From the NCBI GenBank assembly GCA_949361645.1, contig OX442416.1, forward strand, positions 184,887 through 248,886: a stretch of 64,000 nucleotides of DNA, written 5' to 3'. The translations under genes and the position numbers were made by a program. Positions 45,405 through 57,110 of this stretch are shown here, piece by piece. Below the pieces are notes generated by a model that searched no databases, was not told the DNA's origin, and saw only the letters and a list, made by a program, of their open reading frames with translations. This DNA comes from Spongilla lacustris (taxonomy: Eukaryota > Porifera > Demospongiae > Spongillida > Spongillidae). How positions within the stretch are numbered: position 1 is the stretch's first letter; each line of letters starts with the position of its first letter.

Positions 45405-47690
45405 CTGCTGATTGTGTAGTGCTATGGTGCTGCATTTATGAAGCAGAGTGCCTCTGTGTGACGTAGTGCTATGGTGCAGTACTAGTGAAGTAGTGCCATC
45501 GTTCTGTGCTTGTGAAGTAGTGCTATGGTGCTGATTGCATATTGATATGGTGCAGTGCTTGTGACATAGTGCTATGGTGCAGTGCTTGTGACGTAGTGCT
45601 ATGGTGCAGTGCTTGTGACGTAGTGCTATGGTGCAGTGCTTGTGATGTAGTGCTATGGTGCAATGCTTGTGACGTGCTATGGTGCAGTGCTTGTGACGTA
45701 GTGCTATGGTGCAGTGCTTGTGCAAGGAAGCAAGGGCCATGGGGGCCATTACCCCCATTTTATTGTCACAGGGGGGCATTGCCCCCCCTCCCCCCCTCAC
45801 CTTTATTCAGTACGATCTATACACCATCCTAAAATTTATGTCAGGTCCTCAGCCTATAGACATGCACATTTATTTGTACCCCCCACCTTTAAATACCTTA
45901 CTACACACCTGATGGTGGCACCGTGCTTCTGAAGTAGTGCTATGCTTGCTGTGGTGCTTATTGTGTAGTGCTATGGTGCTGCATTTATCAAGTAGTGATA
46001 TTGTGCAGTGCTAAGCAATGCTATGGTGCTGTGTTTGTGAAGCATGTGAAGTAGTGCTATGGTGTTGTGCATGTGAAGTAGTGCCATCCCTGTTATGGTG
46101 CTGAAGTAATGCCATGGGTGAATTATGTGTGCTGATTGTGTAGTGCTAAGGTGCTGATTGTGTAGTGCTATGGTGCTGATTGTGTAGTGCTATGGTGCTG
46201 ATTGTGTAGTGCTATGGTGCTGATTGTGTAGTGCTATGGTGCTGATTGTGTAGTGCCATGGTGCTGATTGTGTAGTGCTATGGTGCTGATTGTGTAGTGC
46301 TATGATGCTGATTGTGTAGTGCTATGGTGCTGATTGTGTAGTGCTATGGTGCTGATTGTGTAGTGCTATGGTGCTGATTGTGTAGTGCCATGGTGCTGAT
46401 TGTGTAGTGCTAAGGTGCTGATTGTGTAGTGCTAAGGTGCTGATTGTGTAGTGCTATGGTGCTGATTGTGTAGTGCTGTGGTGCTGATTGTGTAGTGCTA
46501 TGGTGCTGATTGTGTAGTGCCATGGTGCTGATTGTGTAGTGCTATGGTGCTGATTGTGTAGTGCTATGGTGCCGATTGTGTAGTGCTATGGTGCTGATTG
46601 TGTAGTGCTATGTGCTATGGTGCTGATTGTGTAGTGCTGTGATGCTAATAGTGTAATGCTATGGTTCTGCATTTATGAAGTAGGGCTATATGGTGCAGTG
46701 TTTGTGACGTAGTGCTATGGGTTAGCCATCCTAAAAGGTCTAATATAGATCAGATCTCTCCCCCCTCCCCCCTCGGCCTATAGACATGCTCATTTATATG
46801 CACCCCCCACCTTCCTACACGCCTGATGGTGCTATACTTGTGAAGTAGTGCTATGGTGCAGTGACTGTGAAGGAGTGCTTGGTACAGTGGCTGTGATGTA
46901 GTGCTATGGTGCAGTGCTTGTGCGAGGAAGCAAGGGCCATGGGGGCCATTGCCTCCATTTTATTGTCAAAAGGGGGCATTGCCCCCCCCTCCCCCCCTCA
47001 CCTTTATTCTGTATGATGTTTAAAAGTATAAATGGAGGGGGAGTGGGGGGGGGGGGGGGGAAGTGGTATACACCATCCTAAGTCAGGTCCTCAACCTATA
47101 GACACACTTATTTATTTGTACCTCCCACCTTTAAATACCTTCCTACACACCTGATGGTGGCACTGTGCTTCTGAAGTAGTACCATGGTGCTATGCTTGTG
47201 AAGTGGTGCTGTGGTGCTTATTGTGCAATGCTATGGTGCTGTGTTTGTGAAGCATGTGAAGTAGTGCTATAATGTTGTGCATGTGAAGTAGTGCCATCCC
47301 TGTTTAGTGCTGAAGTAGTGCTATGGTGCTGATTTTGTAGTGCTATGGTGCGATTGTGTAGTGCTATGGTGCTGATTGTGTAGTGCTATGGTGCTGATTG
47401 TGTAGTGCTATGGTGCTGATTGTGTAGTGCTATGGTGCTGATTGTATACTGCTATGGTGCTAATAGTGTAATGCTATGGTGCTGAATTTATGAAGTAGAG
47501 CTATGGTGCAATGCTTGTGAAGCAGTGCTTGTGAAGTTGTGCTATGGTGTTGTGCCTGTGAAGTAGTGCTATTGTGCAGCGCCTGTTAAGAAGTGCTAGT
47601 ATAGTGCTGTGCTTGTGAAATAGTGCTTTTTATGGTGGGCTACTACAGATCAAAGACAACTTGTTACCCATTTTGTTTCAGGAGTATTGG
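45405..47690 (+). repeat. 22-bp minisatellite D, left arm of inverted repeat
   Basis: Arrays of GTGCTATGGTGCTGATTGTG plus TA, and of a related TGACGTAGTGCTATGGTGCA-type unit (45545-45720), interrupted by composite modules. One such module, at 45715-45910, has AAGGAAGCAAGGGCCATGGG, a G/C-run hairpin and CTTTAAATACCTT. A second lies at 46918-47160, and a shorter one at 46735-46820. The mirror image is at 58931-62755. Confidence 0.9.
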
Positions 47691-49370
47691 TAATTGCTAT
47701 AGGAAGGTTAGCCCTTAATCCTCATTTAATGCTGTCTGAATGCTCCCTCATGCTTGGTAGCTACGTGCGCTCTGATCGTGATACCCATTGCACTTGACAT
47801 AATTTACAGTTTGCCCAAAAGGGGGGTAGGCGACAGCCGGTCAGTCGGGTGTGCGTAAGGGTGCTGACCCCCTACCCTGAGCCTGACTGGAACCAAGGGA
47901 AACGCTGGTCCCCATTAGGTCAGCCCCACCCCTTGATGCTGGTCAAGGTAAGGTGGTTAGGTCAGGGTAGAAGCCCGAAGGGTGCCGCCTACCATTGATG
48001 TGCAAGTAAGAACACAGCAAACATGTGTACAAGTACAGTCAGTGCACAGGTGGAGTGGTGGGTGGGTAAACAATGCAGCTGGCAGACTTGGCTTTGGACT
48101 GAGTGATTGCTGCCCACCCTACCATCCATTATATACATGTGTGACCTGGAACCATATCAACCGGTGTCAATATCTTTGGGGACAGTGTGTTAGATTGGAT
48201 GAGGGGATTAGTTTAATGTAAGTGAGACTTATCCCAGACTTTAAGGCTTTAGGTTTGAATGGAGGAGAGGCTTTCCCTAGGCTCAGGTTTGAATGGAAGT
48301 GAGGCTTTCCCAGGGGGTACAACCCTGGGGATTTTAGCATATTGCTCGCATACCCCCAAAACATTAAACCAAGTTTAGTACCTAAACCAACACTTGAAAA
48401 GACAACAGTTTGCACCACCCATCCTCATTTTAATTGGGAATGGGCTTGTGACTCATGTACACATCTGATGCTCCTTGAAATCTTCCTTTTTGAAAGCGTA
48501 CTACACCTTTAATTCATGTTCATGTATAGTTTACAGCCCCCTTTTAATGGGGTGCAATGCCCAAGCAATACACATGTAGCTTCCATGGCACAAGGTGCAC
48601 CTTGAACTGATACCATGCAGGCCAGGTCACCACTTAATGGCTGCATGGGAAATATGCTCAGATGGAAACAATAGATGGTCTTTAAGGCAAGCTATGACCA
48701 CCTCGGCCATCATGCAGCTATAGTGACCACCTCAGTGTGGAGCTATGTCTCCTGACCACTCCAAAACTTGCCAAAGCTGTTATCCAACTGGTACATGGGA
48801 AATACTGCCAATAACACCTTGTGCTCTGATCTGGGGTGTGTTTGTGTGAAGCCTAAGATACGGAGGCACCAGCTATAAGCTTGCCTCACCTCTTGCCACC
48901 ACCTCTAAATTCCAAAAGCTATCCTTACCCAGACTGCCAACCCTGATGTACATTAGTGATTGCTTTGATTGCTTGTGTGTGTTCTACATCTGTGATTGTG
49001 TGTGTATATGTGCCTGCATATGTGTGTGTGTGTCTGTACGTGTGTGTGTTTGCAAATTCGTGTGTCTGTACGTGTGTGTGTTTGCAAATTCTAAGTGGTG
49101 CCCTCATACATGGCCCCTATTTCATCTCTAGGGAGCTGAGCAACATACTCTGAATATTTGTATAGTAGCTCATATAGTACAAGAGCAGTGTTGAGATTTT
49201 TTTTTTTTAAGTCCAGGCTTCACAGGGGTAGAAGCTTTGGAAGCCTTGCATATGTTAGCAGTGAATATTATTGCTAACCTATCACTACAGATTATGGCAG
49301 GTCTGGGCCACTGGAAAGTTTACATAGACTGTGTTCACAACCAACAAGCTTGTTATTTCTTATAGTGCAG
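47691..49370. other. Spacer between the arms of inverted repeat D
   Basis: Unique sequence. GC-richer at 47810-48000, with imperfect self-complementary GGGTGCTGACCCCCTACCC-type motifs. A doubled TTTGAATGGARGNGAGGCTTTCCC motif lies at 48255-48310, and TGTGTGTGTCTGTACGTG repeats at 49020-49090. No gene recognised. Confidence 0.4.
49255..49345 (+). repeat. Direct repeat, copy 1
   Basis: The segment from AAGCTTTGGAAGCC through AGTGAATATTATTG and CTATCACTACAGATTATGGC to GGAAAGTTTACATAGACTG (starting near 49225) is repeated at 49672-49770 with few changes. Confidence 0.85.
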
Positions 49371-49371
49371 T

Positions 49372-50260
49372 GCTTGTAAGGTAGTGCTATGATGCAGTGT
49401 TTGTGAAGTTGTGCTATGGTGCTGTGCTTGTGAAGTGCTTTTTCACAGGCACAGCACCATAGCACTACTTCACAAGCACTGCACCATAGCACTGCTTCAC
49501 AGGCACTGCAACAATAGCACTGCAAAATAGCACTTCTTGATAAAACAGCACCATAGAAAGCACCATAGCACTACTTCATAAGCATAGCACCAAGGCACTA
49601 ACAGGTGCGAAGGAAGGTATATAAAGTTGGGGGGTGCAAAAAAAAGAGCTCACACAGTACAAGATCAGTCCAGCTTTGGAAGCCTCGCATATGGTGGCAG
49701 TGAATATTATTGTTAACCTATCACTACAGATTATGGCAGGACTGGGCCACTGGAAAGTTTACATAGACTGAATGGTAATAGTGTTCACATACCAGCTGAA
49801 TGGTAAGTGTTCACGTTCAAATACAAATACATGTACACATGTACACCAACAAATTTCCCAGCTTGAACATGTATGTTATTTAAAAAAGCACTTCACAAGC
49901 ACCATAGCACTACTTCACAGGCACAGCACCATAGCACAGCATCACAGGGACTGCACCATAGCACTATTTCACACTGTGCAGGGGGGTCCCAATGGCCCCC
50001 ATACTTCCTTTGCCACTGACCATAGCACTACGTCATAAATGCAGCACCATAGCACTACACAATCAGCACCATAGCATTACTTCACAGGCACAGCACCATA
50101 GCACTACTTCAACACCATAGCATTACACTTTTAGCACCATAGCACTACTTCACAAGCACTGCATCATACCACTACACAATGGCACCATAGCACTACACAA
50201 TCAGCACCATATCAGCACCATAGTACTGCACAATCAGCACCATAGCACCACTACACTGTA
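49372..50260 (-). repeat. Minisatellite D, inverted block
   Basis: The D repeat is in plus orientation up to about 49437 and in reverse complement from 49444 (ACAGGCACAGCACCATAGCA) onward. The inverted block continues past the hAT-like element at 58931. Confidence 0.85.
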
Positions 50261-50653
50261 CTTCACAATAGGGTGTGTAACCGGTTATCAGGTTATTCGG
50301 GTTATTCGCATATGGAGAAATTGCCCATACATAGGCGGACATTTAGCACTTTTTTTCAAATTGATTTTTAAACACATGTACTAAGTACGATAAATCGGTC
50401 TGATTGTGAATCTGTAATTTATAGATTTATATCATGAGCCATTCTTGTACAAAAATCAAGACAAAAAATTAATTTCTACCGCACTAATTTATTCGTGAAG
50501 TAGACATGTTACGTAACATTTATTAACAATTATGTCATTTATCAATAATGTTTTTAATTAATGGCCTAGCTCACGAGACGCATACAAAGCCGATGACGTA
50601 TTACTAATACTAAGTGAGTGAAAACGCACCGCAGATGACCGAAAGCCTTAGGG

Positions 50654-50938
50654 ATGATGTCGGCTTCGTCCAAAGTGGCCGGTCCGCAATTACTAGTAGT
50701 TCACGACGGGAGACCGAGTCCCAACTCCCAACATGTCATCATATATGCTGATCCGCCATGCATATTTACCCATTCTTTCAATATTGGTGAAGCGTCAGTT
50801 GTGCACGTCACGCCACCAGCACTTTTTATGCCACCTTTCTATGCAGCAATACATTATTGCCATGAAGCCTCGATCGCGATCATCGCGCGGGCAACATATC
50901 GTAAAAGCAGAGATAATATAAAGCGATACTTCCTATGA
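50654..50938 (+). CDS. Candidate ORF, 94 aa, unknown
   Basis: Starts MMSASSKVAGPQLLVVHDGR and continues through PSPNSQHVIIYADPPCIF and VTPPALFMPPFYAAIHYC to KSRDNIKRYFL and TGA. Codon use is mixed and CpG dinucleotides are frequent. It lies just inside the left end of the hAT-like element. No domain is recognised. It may be a 5' exon or a chance frame. Confidence 0.2.
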   Translation: MMSASSKVAGPQLLVVHDGRPSPNSQHVIIYADPPCIFTHSFNIGEASVVHVTPPALFMPPFYAAIHYCHEASIAIIARATYRKSRDNIKRYFL

Positions 50939-51784
50939 TATATGCTATTACATTTATAGTTTCTCTTAGCCCCTTCCGTAGTCAATCATCGACTCAATGT
51001 GATATGGGAGATGTAAACGATATGGGCGGACCGGCAGCGTGGGCGTTTCTCTAGAGCCGAACACATTGGCAAGCTAGAACCCGTATCTTAAACGTTTATT
51101 TCATGTCAAGATATCGAACTTCGTATAGGTTAATACATTTACCGTAGTGATCAGGTCGACCGGTCATGCTGCCCTTCCCCATCACTGAGTTACGTTTACA
51201 AATAATTGACAATAACCACAAAGACCCTGCTGCGCTTCTTCCTCATCGGATGGCTATCACAGTTACAAGCAAGTCTAGTGTCATATGATGAGCACCAAAC
51301 AAAACAAAAAAAGATAAGTGCCTAAGTAGCATCATAGATACTTGATGGTAGCACATCTCCGTGAAAACAGTTGCAAACAGACATTTAAACAAATTCGCAG
51401 CTCCTGATATTGAAACCTAGAGGAAAAAAGTGATGGTTATGCATCAGAACAAATGCCCCTACCATAAAACCAAAGCCCTCAGCATCATGCACAAAGCACA
51501 CTCCATCCCCTCCCATTAGGTCCAATGCAAAGCTCAACCAAGGCATCAGGACTAGTGTTTGCCCAACAGGCCCCTGTCATTCATTACCCCCCCCCCCCCC
51601 CCACCCACGCACACACACATTCTGCACACAGTGTGTGGTTTGTATGACTTATACATGTAACTTCTCTGTATGGTTTCTACTAAAAAAGAGTACAGTGTAG
51701 GTGGTACGAAGGTGAAGAGGAAAGACACATGAACACTTAACCTTCAGTACTTACGATAAGTCTAAGTAGATACCATGCAGCCCC

Positions 51785-51900
51785 AGATCAAGCATAGCCT
51801 TGGGGGTGGGGTGGGGGGCCAGCTTCCCCCCCCCCCCCTCCCCCATGGCATATGAAATGCCACCCATCTGGCAGCAATTGCCCCCCCCCCCCCCAGCCAC
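51785..51900 (-). repeat. Inverted fragment of the 24-kb G-rich element
   Basis: CATGGCATATGAAATGCC followed by ACCC and C-runs is the complement of 24185-24210. Both lie beside long G/C runs. Confidence 0.5.
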
Positions 51901-52329
51901 ACGCTTCCGTTGATGATTACATATACCCGCGAGTAGATTACATGTTGTGTCATACGTAAAAATAAAAGTCCGAATACTTGCTGACAAATGTCAACAAAGC
52001 GGTGGAGCACAACAGGGCATGTACAAATGTACCCCTTCGACTGCATCCCCTCCTCCCCCCCAGTTTTCGTGCGCCCTCTGGTAAAACCAAATTCATGTAG
52101 GTCCACGGTAGTCCTACATGTACATAAGTACATGCCAGTAGTTAGATAGATGTACACATGTACATGTAGGTCTTGTAGATATGGTAGTCTTAGGTAGGTA
52201 CATATAAGTCCAGGTACATGTACAGGGTATGTTTATTTTATGTCTAACATCAGATAAGGTTGTGGGTTCCTTTCATGTTTAATTATATTCACAGCACAGA
52301 AGGGCAGCTGTTACATGTACATGCATGTA

Positions 52330-52635
52330 GACAAAAGACACAAGTAATTTTCAGTACTCAGGTAGGTACATGTAGGTCTATGTAGGTCCATGTAAGGGTT
52401 TATGCAGGGTATAGGTCTATGTAGGTCCATGTAGGGTTCATGCAGGGTAGGTCTATGTAGGTCCATGTAAGGGTTCATGCAGGGTAGGCCTATGTAAGTA
52501 CATGTAGGGTGAACTGCAGGGTAGGCCTAAGGTCCATGTAGGGTAGGTCTATGTAGGTCCATGTAAGGGTTCATGTAGGGTAGGCCTATGTAGGTCCATG
52601 TAGGAGGTAGGTCTACATGTAGGCAAGGTAGATGG
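52330..52635 (+). repeat. Degenerate minisatellite
   Basis: Irregular repeats of GGTCTATGTAGGTCCATGTA with GGGTTCATGCAGGGTA. Confidence 0.85.
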
Positions 52636-52789
52636 GCCTCTAACATCAGATAAGGTTGTGGGTTCCCTTTCAAGTTTATTATATTCACAGCACAGACCAT
52701 GGGCAGATCTTAGGATTAAGAGTAGGTACATGTATGACAAAAGCCTTCAGTATTCTGGTACATGTACATGTAGGAATGTGTATGGGCTG

Positions 52790-54330
52790 GGTTATTTTTT
52801 AAGTATGATGTATAGGCTGATGTATGGGGTATGGTGTACAGGCTGGGGTATGGTGTATAGGATGGTGTATGTTGTATAGGATGGTGTATGGTGTATAGGA
52901 TGGTGTATGGTGTATAGGATGGTGTATGGTGTACAGACTGGTGTATGGTGTACAGGCTGGTGTATGGTGTACAGGCTGGTGTATGGTGTACAGGCTGGTG
53001 TATGGTGTACAGGCTGGTGTATGGTGTACAGGCTGGTGTGTGGTGTATAGGCTGGTGTATGGTGTATAGGCTGGTGTATGGTGTATAGGCTGGTGTATGG
53101 TGTATAGGCTGGTGTATGGTGTATAGGCTGGTGTATGGTGTATAGGCTGGTGTATGGTGTATAGGCTGGTGTATGGTGTATAGGCTGGTGTATGGTGTAC
53201 AGGCTGGTGTATGGTGTACAGGCTGGGGTATGGTGTACAAGCTAGTGTATGGTGTATAGGCTGGTGTATGGTGTACAGGCTGGTGTATGGTGTATAGGTG
53301 TATAGGCTGGTGTATGGGATCTAGGCAGGTGTATAGGCTGGTGTATGGTGTATAGGCTGGTGTATGGTGTATAGGCTGGTGTATGGTCATTGGTGTATAC
53401 CCTGGTGTATGGTGTACAGGCTGGTGTATGGTGTACAGGCTAGGGTATGGTGTACAGGCTAGTGTATGGTGTATAGGCTGGTGTATGGTGTACAGGCTGG
53501 TGTATGGTATATAGGTGTATAGGCTGGTGTATGGGATCTAGGCTGGTGTATGGTGTATAGGCTGGTGTATGGTGTACAGGCTGGTGTATGGTGTATAGGC
53601 TGGTGTATGGTGTACAGGCTGGTGTATGGTGTACAGGCTGGTGTATGGTGTACAGGCTGGTGTATGGTGTACAGGCTGGTGTATGGTGTACAGGCTGGTG
53701 TATGGTGTACAGGCTGGTGTATGGTGTACAGGCTGGTGTATGGTGTATAGGTGTATAGTTTGGTGTATGGGGTCTAGGCTGGTGTATGGTGTATAGGCTG
53801 GTATATGGTGTACAGGCTGGTGTATGGGGTCTAGGCTGGTGTATGGTGTACAGGCTGGTGTATGGTGTACAGGCTGGTGTATGGGGTCTAGGCTGGTGTA
53901 TGGTGTATAGGCTGGTATATGGTGTACAGGCTGGTGTATGGAGTCTAGGCTGGGGTATGGTGTACAGGCTGGTGTATGGGGTCTAGGCTGGGGTATGGTG
54001 TACAGGCTGGTGTATGGTAGGCTGGTGTATGGGGTCTAGGCTGGGGTATGGTGTACAGGCTGGTGTATGGTGTACAGGCTGGTGTATGGTGTCTAGGCTG
54101 GTGTATGGGGTCTAGGCTGGTGTATGGTGTACAGGCTGGTGTATGGTGTACAGGCTGGTGTATGGGGTCTAGGCTGGTGTATGGGGTCTAGGCTGGTGTA
54201 TGGTGTATAGGCTGGTGTATGGTGTACAGGCTGGTGAATGGTGTACAGGCTAGTGTATGGTGTACAGGCTGGTGTACAGGCTGGTGTATGAAGTCTAGGC
54301 TGGTGTATGGTGTATAGGCTGGTGTATGGG
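52790..54330 (+). repeat. 19-bp minisatellite
   Basis: About 80 copies of GTGTATGGTGTACAGGCTG, with T/C variation (TATAGG) and GGGTCTAGGCTG variants clustered in the second half. All frames are open because of the repeat. Confidence 0.95.
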
Positions 54331-54394
54331 CAAACACAACATGCAAACACCAGCACATACCTACATAACACACCAGCACACACCAGACACATCA

Positions 54395-54502
<108 letters not shown>

Positions 54503-54543
54503 CTACATATAGAATGCTGTCTGCACATTATCCCGCAATGGAA

Positions 54544-54944
54544 CCCCTACGAAAAAATCTTGGCATGACATGTTCCAAATTCATGTGTGATATGTTTTTG
54601 CAAGTGTTCCAGTTTTTCTAGAGCACTGTTGAACATGCTTACATGTACATCTATGTCATTAAATTGCAGGCATATCACTCTTCTAACTTGCACAGGATGA
54701 ATAGTTTCTAAAAAGCGATTCCCCGATGAGGCATACCCGCTAATATGCTAAGGGGTGTGCCACTTTATAACTTCTCGGGGGAACGCGTTTTAGAAACTCT
54801 TCAACCTGTACAAGTTAGAAGAGTGATATGCCTGCAATTGAATGACATAAGCATGTTCAACAGTGCTCTAGAAAAACTGGAACACATGCGACAACATATC
54901 ACACATGAATTTGGAACATGTATGCCAAGATTTTTGTGTAGGGG
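54544..54944. repeat. 401-bp palindrome
   Basis: CCCCTACGAAAAAATCTTGG at the left is mirrored by CCAAGATTTTTGTGTAGGGG at the right. Inner arms pair TCTAGAGCACTGTTGAACAT and ATCACTCTTCTAACTTG. The loop contains CCCGATGAGG and CTCGGGGGAACGCG. MITE-like, inside the hAT-like element. Confidence 0.85.
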
Positions 54945-55075
54945 AAGGTGTGCCCATTATGGTGTGCTCCTTTTAAGGTGTGCCCATTAAGGTGTGCTCC
55001 TTTTAAAGTGTGCCCATTGAGGTGTGCTCCTTTTAAAGTATGCCCTTTAAGGTGTGCTCCTTTTAAAGTGTGTGA
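54945..55075 (+). repeat. 32-bp minisatellite
   Basis: Four copies of GGTGTGCTCCTTTTAAAGTG followed by TGCCCATTAA. Confidence 0.9.
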
Positions 55076-55130
55076 CATTTTCTGTACAGTTCATGTTCAT
55101 GCATCGTGTGCTTGCTACCATACATTGCAG

Positions 55131-55144
55131 ACACACACACACAA

Positions 55145-55180
<36 letters not shown>
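55131..55180. repeat. (CA)n microsatellite
   Basis: ACACACAC run interrupted once by AAATACAC. Confidence 0.95.
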
Positions 55181-55546
55181 CACTCATGGAATCGTACAAT
55201 TGTATGCCACAATATTTGGCCTCATCACATCTGCTACCACCTCCCTTGACCACACCCACCCGCTGGCTGCACTCCCTTGTGAGGTCTCCCTCCCCTCGCG
55301 GCCTCGAAGTACTCGGTGTAATTGTGTCCTCTCCTCCTCCATACTATATATGGAAAACAAGCAAAATTAATTAATCATCATACAACAGACTATGAGTTTT
55401 GCAGCATAGTAGGAGGACATGAATCACCATGGCAACAAGACATATACAAATACAAAATTTGTTCTGGAGAATAATGCTGATATTGGTGTCTTTACAGGGT
55501 TAAAACTTGTGTCACTAAAGGGCTAATATCACTGTATCTGACTGGC

Positions 55547-55726
55547 TTATAAAGGGTTACTGCAAGTGGTGACCAGTGCCCAGACCTGGTTCAAATTCTG
55601 TGCCTTCTCCATGACACCCCACTGGTCCCTGTTCTGTTCTGTCTCCATCTCCAAGGTGAGGGTGGCCTCCATGTCATGCCTCCCTCTCAGACTTAGTATG
55701 TGTGGGTCACCTTGCTGAGTTTGTCC
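55547..55726 (-). CDS. Candidate coding exon inside the hAT-like element
   Basis: Open from just after a TAA at 55727 to TAA at 55547 on the minus strand. It reads GQTQQGDPHILSLRGRHDME, then ATLTLEMETEQNRDQW, then GVMEKAQNLNQVWALV. The Glu/Gln-rich helical character is protein-like. An internal donor-like GTCTGG follows LNQ. An adjacent frame upstream ends with SEVFSDKDKDKLSKVTHTY, so the coding piece may include a frameshift. It lies on the same strand as the SADDFERY fragment at 56814-57110, separated by the GGGA tract, and may be a downstream exon of the same gene. Family not recognised. Confidence 0.3.
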   Translation of the reverse strand, partial: GQTQQGDPHILSLRGRHDMEATLTLEMETEQNRDQWGVMEKAQNLNQVWALVTTCSNPL

Positions 55727-55820
55727 TTATCTTTGTCACTGAACACCTCTGAGCCTCCTCTGATGAAGGAAAGTGGAAGGAGAGGATCATGGAAGGAGGG
55801 AAGAGGCGAGGATGGAGTTG

Positions 55821-56363
55821 GAGGGAGGGAGGGAGGGAGGGAGGGAGGGAGGGAGGGAGGGAGGGAGGGAGGGAGGGAGGGAGGGAGGGAGGGAGGGAGG
55901 GAGGGAGGGAGGGAGGGAGGGAGGGAGGGAGGGAGGGAGGGAGGGAGGGAGGGAGGGAGGGAGGGAGGGAGGGAGGGAGGGAGGGAGGGAGGGAGGGAGG
56001 GAGGGAGGGAGGGAGGGAGGGAGGGAGGGAGGGAGGGAGGGAGGGAGGGAGGGAGGGAGGGAGGGAGGGAGGGAGGGAGGGAGGGAGGGAGGGAGGGAGG
56101 GAGGGAGGGAGGGAGGGAGGGAGGGAGGGAGGGAGGGAGGGAGGGAGGGAGGGAGGGAGGGAGGGAGGGAGGGAGGGAGGGAGGGAGGGAGGGAGGGAGG
56201 GAGGGAGGGAGGGAGGGAGGGAGGGAGGGAGGGAGGGAGGGAGGGAGGGAGGGAGGGAGGGAGGGAGGGAGGGAGGGAGGGAGGGAGGGAGGGAGGGAGG
56301 GAGGGAGGGAGGGAGGGAGGGAGGGAGGGAGGGAGGGAGGGAGGGAGGGAGGGAGGGAGGGAG
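55821..56363. repeat. (GAGG)n microsatellite, about 543 bp
   Basis: Near-perfect 4-bp repeat of about 136 copies, a pure purine strand with G-quadruplex potential. Read-through frames of up to 251 codons on both strands are artefacts. Confidence 0.99.
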
Positions 56364-56813
56364 TGGGTAAATAGAGCTTGCCATTGGTGAGCATTGGTAG
56401 CTGGAGTTTGAGTTGTGTACTGTGGAAAAAAATGCAGAATGTCATCATAACTAGCCAATTACATTACATACAAGGTAACAAGAACTGATTCTAAGTATAC
56501 ATATACATGTACATACTGACTAACATGTACAGAGAGAGAGGAAGAGAGGATTCATAGCCACTCACACAACAACACACGCACACACAGTCACGCATACATA
56601 CTCACACACATGCTCACACACACGCTGTCAGCTGTGGGGTATCTGCCATAGGATTCATTTCTTAGGTGCTTACTTGCCATGGAGTACTTCATAGCTGTGT
56701 GCAATAGGGATCACCCCAACTCCATACACTGTAGCTGTTAGGTGTCTGCCATAGATTTGAGTTCATAGCTGTTAACTGTGTGATTCTTCATGCATCGCTT
56801 ATTGCCATAGAAT

Positions 56814-57110
56814 TCACTCCATACATGGGCCAGGGGTATTCCGTCGCTGCCTGCCGTAGAGTCCAGAGTATAGTACCAGCTTTATAGCTGTCTGTCTGCA
56901 ATAGGGTCCGTGCACTCCCGTACCTCCGTAGTAGTTACCTGTGGCCTGTGGGGTAGTAGGCTTCAGTTCTGCCATAGAATCCAGTCCACAGGCAGACTTC
57001 CAGGTCTTTAACCTGCATGTCATATCCTCGTGGGATTGATCTTCGATATCGTCGTCTTCGTACCGTTCGAAATCGTCCGCGGAAGTACCGAACCTACAGC
57101 AGATTATCTC
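56814..57110 (-). pseudogene. Third copy of the SADEFERY gene N-terminus
   Basis: The minus-strand frame open from 57110 to TGA at 56814 (98 aa) reads CRFGTSADDFERYEDDDIED, then SHEDMTCRLKTWKSACGLDS, then ELKPTTPQATG, after which a possible donor GTAACT occurs at about 56940. SADDFERY plus acidic residues match SADEFERYGYDD of the two arm copies. Here the acidic segment is not frameshifted. Upstream, TCTGCTGTAG could be an acceptor at 57096, and TATAACCACGACCCCACCC near 57200 resembles the promoter of the arm copies. No C2H2 fingers could be found downstream. It may be an element-borne or captured gene copy. Confidence 0.4.

Larger units (their letters stand above)
50330..52330. other. Left interior of the hAT-like element
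   Basis: A+T-rich to CpG-containing unique sequence. C-runs occur at 51588-51602 and 51828-51895. Apart from the frame at 50654 nothing is gene-like. A minus-strand frame near 51185-51100 (MGKGSMTGRPDHYGKCIN) is very short. Confidence 0.35.

Noticed and set aside
45405..47690. Regular repeats that might suggest a CRISPR array
   Set aside because: Units are directly tandem without unique spacers, and the DNA is eukaryotic.
52716..53390. 224-codon YTPYTS-repeat frame
   Set aside because: Translation of the 19-bp minisatellite.
55693..56448. Long frames of PSLP or GGRE repeats on both strands
   Set aside because: Artefacts of the GAGG microsatellite, open in all frames; the same applies at 30245-30865.
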